Assembly: GCA_937928385.1 (NCBI GenBank)
Contig: CALEZD010000073.1
Span: forward strand, 1 to 23,685
DNA length: 23,685 nucleotides
Direction of reading: 5' to 3'
Origin: an uncultured Bacteroidota bacterium
GTDB taxonomy: Bacteria > Bacteroidota > Bacteroidia > Chitinophagales > Chitinophagaceae
Shown: piece after piece, positions 16,190 through 23,573 of the stretch
How positions within the stretch are numbered: the stretch's first letter is position 1
Layout: each line of letters begins with the position of its first letter
Position numbers and translations under genes: made by a program
The notes under the pieces: generated by a model
The model's input: the letters and a program-made list of their open reading frames with translations, nothing else
Databases searched by the model: none
Told to the model about the DNA's origin: nothing

Positions 16190-16433
16190 GTTGTTTGTTT
16201 TTATGTTCACCAAAGAATATTACCCCTATGGCAAGCAATACCTGCACGCTGTCCAGCATGTAATCCGTCCATTGCATGGCCAGTTGCTTGCCCGGGGCAG
16301 AGAGCAGGGGCAGGCCGTTGATGAGATGATGCTTGGCGGCTATGGCTATGGCCACTAAAGAAGTGGCATTGATGAGCCAGCGGGGTGCATAAGTGTTCAC
16401 CTGGCTGAGCCCGAATTTGAGTTTTGATTTCAT
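16170..16433 (-). CDS. Holin-like small membrane protein (two membrane helices)
   Basis: 87-aa protein starting MKSKLKFGLSQV at 16433. The open frame continues to 16517, but that part lies inside the preceding gene in another frame. Two hydrophobic helices, about 18-35 (RWLINATSLVAIAIAA) and 58-75 (YMLDSVQVLLAIGVIFFG), are joined by a short loop. The N-terminus is basic and the hydrophilic C-terminus reads EHKNKQHDTTGN, giving class II holin-like topology. Function is inferred from size, topology and its place directly before a spanin-like gene; there is no sequence match I can name. It begins 19 bp after the fibre-like gene stop. Confidence 0.55.
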   Translation of the reverse strand: MKSKLKFGLSQVNTYAPRWLINATSLVAIAIAAKHHLINGLPLLSAPGKQLAMQWTDYMLDSVQVLLAIGVIFFGEHKNKQHDTTGN

Positions 16434-16452
16434 GGTTAAGTCTTTTATCAGT

Positions 16453-18291
16453 TTAAAAATCGGATAAGGCGGTGCGCCTCCAGCCTCCGGCTGTTTTGAT
16501 GTAGAGATAATTACCATCCCAGGCTATATCACCCGTATTTCCGTTGGCATCGGCCGTAGAAGATGGCGTGTAAGAGGTGCGCAGCCTCAACTGGTTGTAC
16601 CCCGTCGTGCCCGCCACATCGAGCAATGCGGTGGGCGATGTATTGTTAGACATGTAACCCGTGCCTCCTTTTATATACCAGCGGTCGGTAAGGGTTTGCA
16701 AATCGGAGCCCGAGGCTGCAGCCGTTCCCGTAGCGAATATGACATCCGGCGGGGTAGCCGCGCCCGTGCTTTTGCCAGCAGCCAACCTCAGGTAACCACC
16801 TGTCTTATCCGTTCCGTTGCCGCCCGAAGCATTGATAGTAACAGGGGCACCGAGCCCACCGCTCAGGCTACTTTTGGGGCCGGAGCCGAAAAACACCTGC
16901 CGGTAACCACCTATAGTTGTGTTGGGGTTACCATCGGCAATAATTAATTGATTATCGCCGGTAGTCTGCTGGTTATTGCCCATTACAGAACTATACCTAT
17001 GTAACACAGAGTTATTAAGACCGAAAATAAACTGACCTCTACTCGTTGTAGTAGCTGCATAGTTGAGCGTATTGCCAAAACCTACAATAAATTGATCTGA
17101 CTCCTCTGTTAGAATATTATTGTAACTCCCAAAAGCAATTGCATCACTTGATGCTGCTGATAGATTGTTGCCTTCACCGATAGCATACTGCCATATTTTG
17201 GTGGCATTGCTGCTGTTGTTGTTACCAATTTTTATACCACGCCCGCCGGTACTGCCGTTGTTGCGGCCTATCAGTACAGAGGTGTATGCACCTGTGCTAT
17301 TACCATCCAGTATCTGTATGCCCTGGGTGTTGTTCTGGAAAACGAGGTTTTTCTCGACATAGGTATGGTCCGTAATGCGTACTGTTCCGGTTACACTCAG
17401 GCGGTAGCCATCATCGGTATTCGTGTTCAGCAATACATTTCCACCGGTAGTGATTACCAACCTATTGGTATTGCCCCAGTCCCTGATGGCGAACTGCCAA
17501 CTGTTATTGGAGGCATACCTGAAACCTGTATAAGGAGAAGATTCAAATGTTGAGAGGTTGCCCAACTGTAAAGTTTTGCCTGTGCCTACTACCACATTCT
17601 GGTTGAACTGCACCTGGTTATCCGTTATTTGCAGCACCTTATTAGTTGGCTTACCGAACACTAATCCGTAGCCGCTGGCAAAGTCGCCGTTGTAGCCGCT
17701 GATATAAGTGAGGTAACCGGTGGAGGCATGGTTAAGGCCATACAATTCGTAACCCGTACCTATACTTAACGGAATGCTGTTGGTAACATCAGTACGGCCA
17801 TATTTTGTCCATACGCGTTTGTTATCCAGGCTGACGGCTACGGTATCATCTACTATAAAGTTAACACCCTTGTTATCATTGGTACCGATAACTGCAGTAG
17901 CACCGTAGCTGTTGCCACCGTTTTTATAATATGCGCTGAGGTCAGGCGGATTGGCAGCTATCAATTGTTTTATCAACACCGTATCGCGGTAAGTCATGTA
18001 TCGCACGCGTTTACTTCCATCAAAATGATAGAGTACGGAATCCTGCAGGTCGTACACATAGAATGCGCGGGCACTGGTCTGTATGCTGTCGAGCAATACC
18101 TTGGGGAACATTAAACCCCGGTTGGTGGTGTCGTTGCCCAGCTGCAGCCAGGCCGAGCTATCGGCAAAAGCCCTGCTGCTCTGCCCCACCGAGAGAGAAC
18201 CCGATATATAATAGCGTTGCATCAGCAGGCCTGTTTGCGCAGTAGCAACGGAAGAAATGAAGAGTGAAATAGTGATAAGTAATCTGTACAT
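16453..18291 (-). CDS. Tail-fibre/adhesin-like protein with signal peptide and YadA-type head repeats
   Basis: 612-aa protein. N-terminal signal peptide about 1-18 (MYRLLITISLFISSVATA). Residues 52-110 carry the module seen in many Bacteroidota fibre-like proteins: NRGLMFPKV, then FYVYDLQDSVLYHFDGSKR. Gly/Asn/Thr-rich beta segments run to about 360, and 365-445 hold YadA/Hia-like head units (YAIGEGNNLSAASSDAIAFG, FIVGFGNTLN, FIFGLNNSV). The C-terminus GNTGDIAWDGNYLYIKTAGG with a WRR end is of the kind that closes phage tail fibres and appendages. It probably forms a trimeric receptor-binding fibre. The signal peptide is odd for a virion protein built in the cytoplasm; an alternative is a cell-surface adhesin carried by the element. 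Starts 7 bp after the preceding stop. Confidence 0.7.
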   Translation of the reverse strand: MYRLLITISLFISSVATAQTGLLMQRYYISGSLSVGQSSRAFADSSAWLQLGNDTTNRGLMFPKVLLDSIQTSARAFYVYDLQDSVLYHFDGSKRVRYMTYRDTVLIKQLIAANPPDLSAYYKNGGNSYGATAVIGTNDNKGVNFIVDDTVAVSLDNKRVWTKYGRTDVTNSIPLSIGTGYELYGLNHASTGYLTYISGYNGDFASGYGLVFGKPTNKVLQITDNQVQFNQNVVVGTGKTLQLGNLSTFESSPYTGFRYASNNSWQFAIRDWGNTNRLVITTGGNVLLNTNTDDGYRLSVTGTVRITDHTYVEKNLVFQNNTQGIQILDGNSTGAYTSVLIGRNNGSTGGRGIKIGNNNSSNATKIWQYAIGEGNNLSAASSDAIAFGSYNNILTEESDQFIVGFGNTLNYAATTTSRGQFIFGLNNSVLHRYSSVMGNNQQTTGDNQLIIADGNPNTTIGGYRQVFFGSGPKSSLSGGLGAPVTINASGGNGTDKTGGYLRLAAGKSTGAATPPDVIFATGTAAASGSDLQTLTDRWYIKGGTGYMSNNTSPTALLDVAGTTGYNQLRLRTSYTPSSTADANGNTGDIAWDGNYLYIKTAGGWRRTALSDF

Positions 18292-18298
18292 AATTGGT

Positions 18299-18838
18299 CT
18301 ATTTGAAGTAAATAATTGTTAACTTTTGTTGTGCAATAAGGGGTGTGTTGAAAATGATGGTAGCGGCTACGCTGTTAAATTGATATTCGTCTTCAGCACC
18401 GCCTTCGTGGCGCATAGCCCCTTCTACAAATACAGCTACCTGTTTGGCGTTCACGAGTTCCGTGTGTGTTGCTTCGGCTTGCCCCTCCACAGCCAGGAAC
18501 TGTATTTTGCCCGTGCTGATGGCAGCGCCTGCTTCGGGGTCAGGATAGATATATTCTGCACCGGGAAAGATTGGGACTGTTTTGGCGATGTAACCGCCAT
18601 CGTGCAACAAAGCATTGCCCGGGGTGTACAGCCTGATGTGGTAAGTATAATCTTCGTTGAGCCTGACGGGGACAACCAACTGCTGCCCTGAGGTGGCTGA
18701 AAACTGGACATATTGATATGCATTGTTAAACGAAGTAAGAAAAGCCCAGGTGCCTGTTTCTGTTGCCAAAATGGGCAGGGCTACGGCTTCACTGCATACA
18801 GGCACTTCGCCCAGGTGTATGGCATTGGTGATACTCAT
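18299..18838 (-). CDS. Phage-region protein, beta-rich, function unknown
   Basis: 179-aa protein from the ATG at 18838 (MSITNAIHLGEVPVC). The open frame extends to 18901, but that part overlaps the preceding gene and reads as a shadow. Alternating patterns such as QQLVVPVRLNEDYTYHIRLY, KIQFLAVEGQ and ATIIFNTPLIAQQKLTIIYF suggest a mainly beta fold, as in tail-tip, baseplate or fibre-base proteins. No family recognised. It lies between an unknown 179-aa protein and the fibre-like protein (7 bp), consistent with a role as fibre connector; that is inference. Confidence 0.6.
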   Translation of the reverse strand: MSITNAIHLGEVPVCSEAVALPILATETGTWAFLTSFNNAYQYVQFSATSGQQLVVPVRLNEDYTYHIRLYTPGNALLHDGGYIAKTVPIFPGAEYIYPDPEAGAAISTGKIQFLAVEGQAEATHTELVNAKQVAVFVEGAMRHEGGAEDEYQFNSVAATIIFNTPLIAQQKLTIIYFK

Positions 18839-18851
18839 GGTTGAATGGTTT

Positions 18852-19391
18852 TTAAAAAGGTTCGGAAATACAATTGATGGGGATAAAGGTTTTGGACACA
18901 CTGAGCGACAGGCGGATGATGGTTTCGTCCTTCAACCTTTGCAAGGTGGCGTTTACATCTTCCATACGCATTTTTGCCAATTCGGTAGCTACCACCTGTT
19001 CCCTGTTCCACGATGCGGTGACGGGGACGACATTTAATGGCGCATAAGCCAGGGCGGTGTTGCGCAGGTTTTCTATCAGCTTGTATGCATCGGCGTTATT
19101 CACTACCGCCACCAATTGTACGCTCATAGTATCGAGGAAGGTGAGCCTTTGCGTGCCGGTATCGGTCATACGTTCCGGCTCTTTGGCTTCGTGTTTCATC
19201 CAGGCATCATTGCGCAGGTAGAAGTAGTTGCCCAAAGTATCGACAGGCAGCAGGCGTTTCATATCCCCACCCTGCCGCACCCATACGGCATGTGTCGTAT
19301 CATCTTTATAGGCGTTGGCAAATCCCGCGCTGAAATAAGTATTACGCAACAGGATAAAGTCTTTCAGTTGTTCAAAATCTTGCTGTAGCAT
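18852..19391 (-). CDS. Phage-region protein, function unknown
   Basis: 179-aa protein starting MLQQDFEQLKDFILLRNTYF. It is mixed alpha/beta, with a central segment TQRLTFLDTMSVQLVAVVNN followed by a helix (ADAYKLIENLRNTAL) and a late helical part with ATELAKMRMEDVNATLQRLK. No signal peptide or membrane helix. Its ATG overlaps the stop of the 50-aa gene (TAATG), so the two are translationally coupled. The middle hints at a tail-completion or neck-type protein, but I cannot name a family. Confidence 0.6.
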   Translation of the reverse strand: MLQQDFEQLKDFILLRNTYFSAGFANAYKDDTTHAVWVRQGGDMKRLLPVDTLGNYFYLRNDAWMKHEAKEPERMTDTGTQRLTFLDTMSVQLVAVVNNADAYKLIENLRNTALAYAPLNVVPVTASWNREQVVATELAKMRMEDVNATLQRLKDETIIRLSLSVSKTFIPINCISEPF

Positions 19392-19543
19392 TATTGTTGT
19401 TTTTTATCATTGTGAAACTGTTTTTTTATCAACCGCTTTTTCTTGGCGGGTTTTGTTAAGTTTTGTTGTGGTGGTTGTACGTTTTCCATGCGTTCGGTCA
19501 GCGTATGCAGGTAGGCTTCGTATTCCGCCAGTGTCATGCTCAT
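19391..19543 (-). CDS. 50-aa basic protein between coupled phage-region genes
   Basis: A short gene: MSMTLAEYEAYLHTLTERME, then a Pro/Gln-rich linker and a strongly basic end (KPAKKKRLIKKQFHNDKKQQ). Its start overlaps the stop of the membrane-protein gene (ATGA at 19540-19543), and its stop TAA overlaps the next ATG (TAATG at 19389-19393), which supports it over the longer competing frame at 19407-19598. The basic tail could bind nucleic acid or membrane. Function unknown. Confidence 0.65.
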   Translation of the reverse strand: MSMTLAEYEAYLHTLTERMENVQPPQQNLTKPAKKKRLIKKQFHNDKKQQ

Positions 19544-19923
19544 GACTGAAAGAGTTTATGGATGAAATACAAAGAGAGGTTGGTGCCGATACCCACATAC
19601 ACTAAGTACCAGATGATATTGATAAGCCAGGCGGCGGGTATGCTCTCAACAGGTGTAGTTATCCAATAGCCTAAAACATGCTGCATAAAAAACAGGTAGA
19701 GCCAAAAGCTAAGGAAAGTAATGAAGTGACTGAAGCATAATTCACAAAGCCCGCCCGCCTTCGCCAGGAACTCCTGCCCTGCCAGATCCCAGTTGTAGAG
19801 CCTATTCTGCCAGTTGAATAGTTTGTCCATCCATTGACCGGGTTGTATGCTGATGTACAGAATTTTTGCGAGGCAAGCATTGGCCAGCCATGCCACTACG
19901 GTATATAAAAGGAATGTTATCAT
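19540..19923 (-). CDS. Three-helix membrane protein in the phage region
   Basis: 127-aa protein with hydrophobic helices at about 1-24 (MITFLLYTVVAWLANACLAK), 63-88 (FITFLSFWLYLFFMQHVLGY) and 96-121 (AAWLINIIWYLVYVGIGTNL), with an amphipathic Trp-rich loop between the first two. No family recognised. A membrane protein among structural genes is unusual for a tailed phage. It could be an injection or host-membrane factor, a superinfection-exclusion protein, or a virion membrane component. It overlaps the 50-aa gene by 4 bp. Confidence 0.6.
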   Translation of the reverse strand: MITFLLYTVVAWLANACLAKILYISIQPGQWMDKLFNWQNRLYNWDLAGQEFLAKAGGLCELCFSHFITFLSFWLYLFFMQHVLGYWITTPVESIPAAWLINIIWYLVYVGIGTNLSLYFIHKLFQS

Positions 19924-19961
19924 GGTTCAGATTTTTTGACTTTTTAATTTTGACTTTTGAA

Positions 19962-20942
19962 TTATAAGTTAGTTACCCACCTGATACCGTTGCATTGCAG
20001 GCAGTCATCATTGAATTGTTTGAGTATGCCGGGCATGGCATTGGTGAAAGTTTTCCATTTTTCGCGGTACTGGTTCTCGAGGTCCACCAGCCATTCTTTG
20101 GCTTCTTCCCTGCCATATACCACCCAGTTGTTCAGCCTGTTGGTGCGCAGGTGTTCTTCCATCAGCAGCACGCGGCTCTTCAGCCATACTATTTCGCCGA
20201 TGTATGTTTGTGCCAGGTCGCAGAGCAATTGCTCATAATCGCATACGCAACTGAACTCGAGATTAATGCCGAAACCTTCTTTGCTGCTTATTTCGCGCTC
20301 ATCGTACCAGCCTTTGGTATAGGCGCAGTCGTTGGGCATCGCACCATTACAACCTGTAAAGCAGGTGAGATAGGTACCCGCCACCGGCACATTGGTGCCA
20401 TCCAGTAGCACCCGGGCGAATGTGCCTTTCACTTCATACTCCAGCGGGAAGCTGTTGGCCTTGTTGGCTTCCAGGTCTACATTATACGTACTGACCATAC
20501 CGCCTGCGTAGTCGTCATAAATTTTCAGCACAGCCCCCTGTACATCGGCTAATGCATATACCTCTACATTGTGTAAAGTCAGCTTGCGCAGCCTGCCTTT
20601 TATCTTCCTGTTTTTGTATAAAGTCAGCCCACGCTCTTTTGGCTCCATCGGATAATTGATGGTGGTTTTAAACTCACCTGTTGTGTGTTTTTTTACAGAC
20701 AGGTTTGGTATCACCTTGTTGGCGGCCATCACGCTCATCATATCGTTGCGTACTAGTATAATTGCCTGTTCCACTTTTTTCTTAGCCAGGTTCAGGCCGG
20801 TGGTATATTCTTCGTTGGCTATGTTGGCGAGGTTTTTCACTGATATTTCCGGTGCGTCCATCAGGTCGAGGCCGCTGAGGGATTGCTGTTGCTCGCCAGC
20901 GCATACATCGCGTACCGAAATGATATTTTCTAATTTGCTCAT
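19962..20942 (-). CDS. Cysteine-rich phage-region protein following the capsid gene
   Basis: 326-aa protein with no signal peptide and no membrane helix. The N-terminal half is helical, then beta-rich (LRKLTLHNVEVYALADVQGA, YEVKGTFARVLLDGTNVPVA). The C-terminal half carries most of nine cysteines: TCFTGCNG, NDCAY, FSCVCDYEQLLCD and a terminal DDCLQCNGIRW. The paired C-x2-C and C-x-C patterns suggest either disulfide cross-links in a mature particle or a metal site. Its place right after the capsid-like gene suits a head-completion, connector or minor capsid role. I recognise no family. Confidence 0.62.
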   Translation of the reverse strand: MSKLENIISVRDVCAGEQQQSLSGLDLMDAPEISVKNLANIANEEYTTGLNLAKKKVEQAIILVRNDMMSVMAANKVIPNLSVKKHTTGEFKTTINYPMEPKERGLTLYKNRKIKGRLRKLTLHNVEVYALADVQGAVLKIYDDYAGGMVSTYNVDLEANKANSFPLEYEVKGTFARVLLDGTNVPVAGTYLTCFTGCNGAMPNDCAYTKGWYDEREISSKEGFGINLEFSCVCDYEQLLCDLAQTYIGEIVWLKSRVLLMEEHLRTNRLNNWVVYGREEAKEWLVDLENQYREKWKTFTNAMPGILKQFNDDCLQCNGIRWVTNL

Positions 20943-20976
20943 GGTTTTTGTTTTTCCGGTTAAAGAGATAGAAAGG

Positions 20977-20998
20977 CCCCCGCGCTACTGTACGGGGG
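20977..20998 (-). terminator. GC-rich hairpin after the capsid-like gene
   Basis: CCCCCG (20977-20982) and CGGGGG (20993-20998) form a 6-bp GC stem with a 10-nt loop, 21 bp past the capsid-like stop. On the minus strand it is followed by CCTTTCTATCTCTTT, which is only moderately U-rich. It may be a partial terminator or an mRNA stabiliser that sets a high capsid-to-downstream ratio. Confidence 0.45.
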
Positions 20999-21019
20999 TT
21001 ACTTTCATGGTAGGACCTA

Positions 21020-22351
21020 TTAAGGGGCTGCTGTGAAGGAAATATCAGTAGCATCATTTACCTGGCCGGACAAAGCGCTATAACCAGTGTAGGTTATCTT
21101 CGTTGTATCCACGCCAAATACATATCCTGTTACATTCGCATTGAACAGGTCTTTCAACTCTGTTACATCAGCGACGGTTTCATTAGGGAATGAGGTCTGC
21201 CCTGCCAATACCAGTTTGTTCACATACAGCGGGAAGGTGACTTCACCCGTTGTATCCCATTCGTAGGTATCACTAGTACCGCCTGTCAGTGGTGTACCAC
21301 CTTCAGGACATTCAAACTGTACCGGGGCGCAGGTAGTGAAATGGAACAAGCCATTGACACCGGGTATATTGCACACCATCGGCGGCATGAAGAATATATC
21401 CCACTCCAGTTTCCATTGGAAAGTCCAGCGATAGTTGCACTTGTCATAGTTCACATCCAGGTCCCAGAGCAGGCCTGTAAGCGGGTCGGCCATTACGCCC
21501 TGTATATAATCAGTACCGCCGCGCTGGTAGATAGCATCAATCGCGTCTATGTTCTGCAGGTCGGTGGCGAATATGCCGGCGTTGCGGTTGAAGCTGACAA
21601 ATTTCAGCATCTGCGGGTCGAAGGCCAGAATATGTTCCGTAGTGGCATCGCCAAAAGCATCGTTCACCAGGTTGTCATAATAGGCATTGGCACGACCCAT
21701 GCGACTGATGTTCTGGCCTTGCTCGTTGAGGCCGCCTACTTCCGTAGCCTTGCGCCAGTGGAATACATCGGTACCCCCTACGATAAAAGGATTAGCAAAC
21801 CCGGCATCGCGGTAGATGCGTTCCACTTCCCAAAGGCCCATAGGATTGATATTGCCATTGGTTTTATCCAGAAAGGGCAACATGCGTTTCTCGTTACCAT
21901 CGGGCAACAGGCCTACACCTGCTACCATCAGCGCTGCGGCCTCTGTAGCCAGCTTGCGGCGGACTGCGGGCAGTGCAGCATTGATGGCCGCCTTAGCATG
22001 GTCGCTGAAGGTATAGTTGCCATCTACAAAGCGGATATCATCACGGTTGAGCTGGTACACGGCAGATGCGGTAGTACGGGATATTTCAAAAAATACCTGT
22101 TTGGGTTCCACCACTATACCGGGATCGCAAATACTCTCGTTGCCGGTGCCCGCATCGCTGCACACAGGCGGGTAATAGTTGATCTTCAACTGGCGTTTCT
22201 TGCCCGCTTCAGCCTGCAGGTCTGTTTCCGTTATGGTTGTATTGAATTGTCTTGCTGCCAGCAGTGCTGCCAATACTTCGTATGGCTGGCCTTGTTTGGC
22301 ATATTGCAGTATACTCTTTTGAGTTGCCTGCATGGCATTCTTAAAGCTCAT
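21020..22351 (-). CDS. Candidate major capsid protein
   Basis: 443-aa protein starting MSFKNAMQATQKSILQYAKQ. It has a helical N-terminal arm, then FFEISRTTASAVYQLNRDDI and a long helix ending AVRRKLATEAAALMVAGVG, similar in layout to the spine helix of HK97-fold capsids. The GLWEVERIYRDAGFANPFIV and VFHWRKATEVGG segments are the kind seen in capsid P-domains, and the C-terminal third is beta-rich with six cysteines in the protein overall. It follows the scaffold-like gene by 122 bp and is followed by a hairpin, the usual place for a strongly expressed capsid gene. No sequence family can be confirmed by eye; a different structural protein is possible. Confidence 0.55.
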   Translation of the reverse strand: MSFKNAMQATQKSILQYAKQGQPYEVLAALLAARQFNTTITETDLQAEAGKKRQLKINYYPPVCSDAGTGNESICDPGIVVEPKQVFFEISRTTASAVYQLNRDDIRFVDGNYTFSDHAKAAINAALPAVRRKLATEAAALMVAGVGLLPDGNEKRMLPFLDKTNGNINPMGLWEVERIYRDAGFANPFIVGGTDVFHWRKATEVGGLNEQGQNISRMGRANAYYDNLVNDAFGDATTEHILAFDPQMLKFVSFNRNAGIFATDLQNIDAIDAIYQRGGTDYIQGVMADPLTGLLWDLDVNYDKCNYRWTFQWKLEWDIFFMPPMVCNIPGVNGLFHFTTCAPVQFECPEGGTPLTGGTSDTYEWDTTGEVTFPLYVNKLVLAGQTSFPNETVADVTELKDLFNANVTGYVFGVDTTKITYTGYSALSGQVNDATDISFTAAP

Positions 22352-22473
22352 GGCTTTCGGTTATTAATAGCGTTAAAAAATGTTTTCGGTGTTCCGCTCA
22401 AGGCGCGGACTTTAAGAATAGCCTGTAACGTATTATCAGCGCCGCGTCCGGCTACGTAGGAAAGTTGAGGGTA

Positions 22474-23298
22474 TTATCCCTCTGCCCAAGCCTCTATAGC
22501 ATTCATTGCGCCGGGTGCATGTTCATCATTATCCGGCAATACGCCTGTATATCCTCCATGCTGTCCTGCCTGAACATCAGCGGGTGATATATGACGGTTA
22601 TCCTTTACCAGTATGCCGGCTCGTTCGGCCCATTCGCGGGCAAAGTCTTCATCGGTTACGGGTTCATTATTCTCTGTGGTTGCGGGTTTACCTTCTTTGT
22701 ACAATTCCAGTCGGCGGGTGTCCTCATTATAACGCACTTCGTACGCCTTCTGTATTTTATAACTCAGCATCTCAGCCTGCTCCTGCAGGTCGCCGCCTTT
22801 GCGGGGAAGTTTTTCTACAATACCCAGGCAGCGTGCGGCTATATCTCGTTGCACAAATTTTGCACGTTCAGTCTTCAGTGCTTCTTCATGTTGTGCTTTC
22901 AATTGTTCCAGTTGTTGTTCATATTCACGCATAGTAACTTCCAGGCCCGTCTGCTTTTCCGCGTCAGTTTGTGTATAGCGGCTTTCCAAAGCACCTTTGC
23001 ATTTAGATAGTAATTGCTCTACACTTAGTTCTTCCAGTTCGCGGCGGGGAATATTAAATACCCTGTGAGCGGCACTGCGTAATGCACCCAAGTAACGGGC
23101 AGTAAAGGCAGCGTCTGAGCTTGCTTTCAGTTCTTCTTCCAACGATGGGCGTATGGCTTTGCCTACCACCAGGCTGATGTTATTGAATACGGCTTCGATG
23201 TCGGCATTTTTGTCAGCATGCTGTTTATCCGCCACAACTGTTACACCGGCGGTGAGCTGAGAAAGTAATTTGTTGGCTTGATCTATAGAGAGTTTCAT
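22474..23298 (-). CDS. Candidate scaffolding protein
   Basis: 274-aa soluble protein, strongly charged and mostly helical. A clear coiled coil at about 123-150 (MREYEQQLEQLKAQHEEALK) is followed by AEMLSYKIQKAYEVRYNEDT. A RRLELYKEGKPATTENNEPV turn and DEDFAREWAERAGILVKDN then match the C-terminal pattern of phage scaffold-like proteins. The acidic, flexible end is EHAPGAMNAIEAWAEG. The next gene is capsid-like, and scaffold-then-capsid order is common in tailed phages. No protease motif is seen. It begins 21 bp after the stop of the small 83-aa gene. Confidence 0.58.
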   Translation of the reverse strand: MKLSIDQANKLLSQLTAGVTVVADKQHADKNADIEAVFNNISLVVGKAIRPSLEEELKASSDAAFTARYLGALRSAAHRVFNIPRRELEELSVEQLLSKCKGALESRYTQTDAEKQTGLEVTMREYEQQLEQLKAQHEEALKTERAKFVQRDIAARCLGIVEKLPRKGGDLQEQAEMLSYKIQKAYEVRYNEDTRRLELYKEGKPATTENNEPVTDEDFAREWAERAGILVKDNRHISPADVQAGQHGGYTGVLPDNDEHAPGAMNAIEAWAEG

Positions 23299-23319
23299 AA
23301 TGGTGATTGTTTAAAATGG

Positions 23320-23571
23320 TTAATGTGCTTTTTTTTTGATAGAATATTTTGTTTTGTCCCCGTATATGCGTTGATAGTTTCTTTCCGGGTAAAAGAACCC
23401 ACTGTTTCCTTTTTCTGTGCCGTCAGCGTTCAGCCCTACTATATATACGTGGCCGGGCGGCACCTCGATGATTAATTCTTTTGCTTTTTCTGATTCTGTC
23501 TGGGTCACGCTTACCGGTTCCAACAGTTCCGGTGGTGATGGATTTCCTTTTGTTTTTCTTGGCTTTGTCAT
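23320..23571 (-). CDS. Small phage-region protein, function unknown
   Basis: 83-aa protein with a Lys/Pro/Ser-rich disordered start (MTKPRKTKGNPSPPELLEPV) and a compact beta-like centre (ELIIEVPPGHVYIVGLNADG), ending in a basic tail KYSIKKKAH. No signal peptide or membrane helix. The start lies 2 bp after the stop of the partial gene upstream, and the gene ends 21 bp before the scaffold-like gene. No family recognised. Confidence 0.55.
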   Translation of the reverse strand: MTKPRKTKGNPSPPELLEPVSVTQTESEKAKELIIEVPPGHVYIVGLNADGTEKGNSGFFYPERNYQRIYGDKTKYSIKKKAH

Positions 23572-23573
23572 AT

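Noticed and set aside
19407..19598. 63-codon minus-strand frame in the phage region
   Set aside because: It overlaps the membrane-protein gene heavily. The 50-aa frame at 19391-19543 fits the ATGA and TAATG junctions instead.
20990..21030. Possible programmed frameshift at the capsid-like stop into a short frame ending TPVQ
   Set aside because: No slippery heptamer in the right phase, and the added segment is only about a dozen residues.
22393..22409. 5-bp hairpin TCCGC/GCGGA between the scaffold-like and capsid-like genes
   Set aside because: The stem is too short and lacks a U-tract, so it is not supported as a terminator.
21341..22459. Plus-strand frame of 372 codons opposite the capsid-like gene
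   Set aside because: Same-strand context, tight operon spacing and protein character favour the minus-strand gene; the plus frame is low-complexity antisense.
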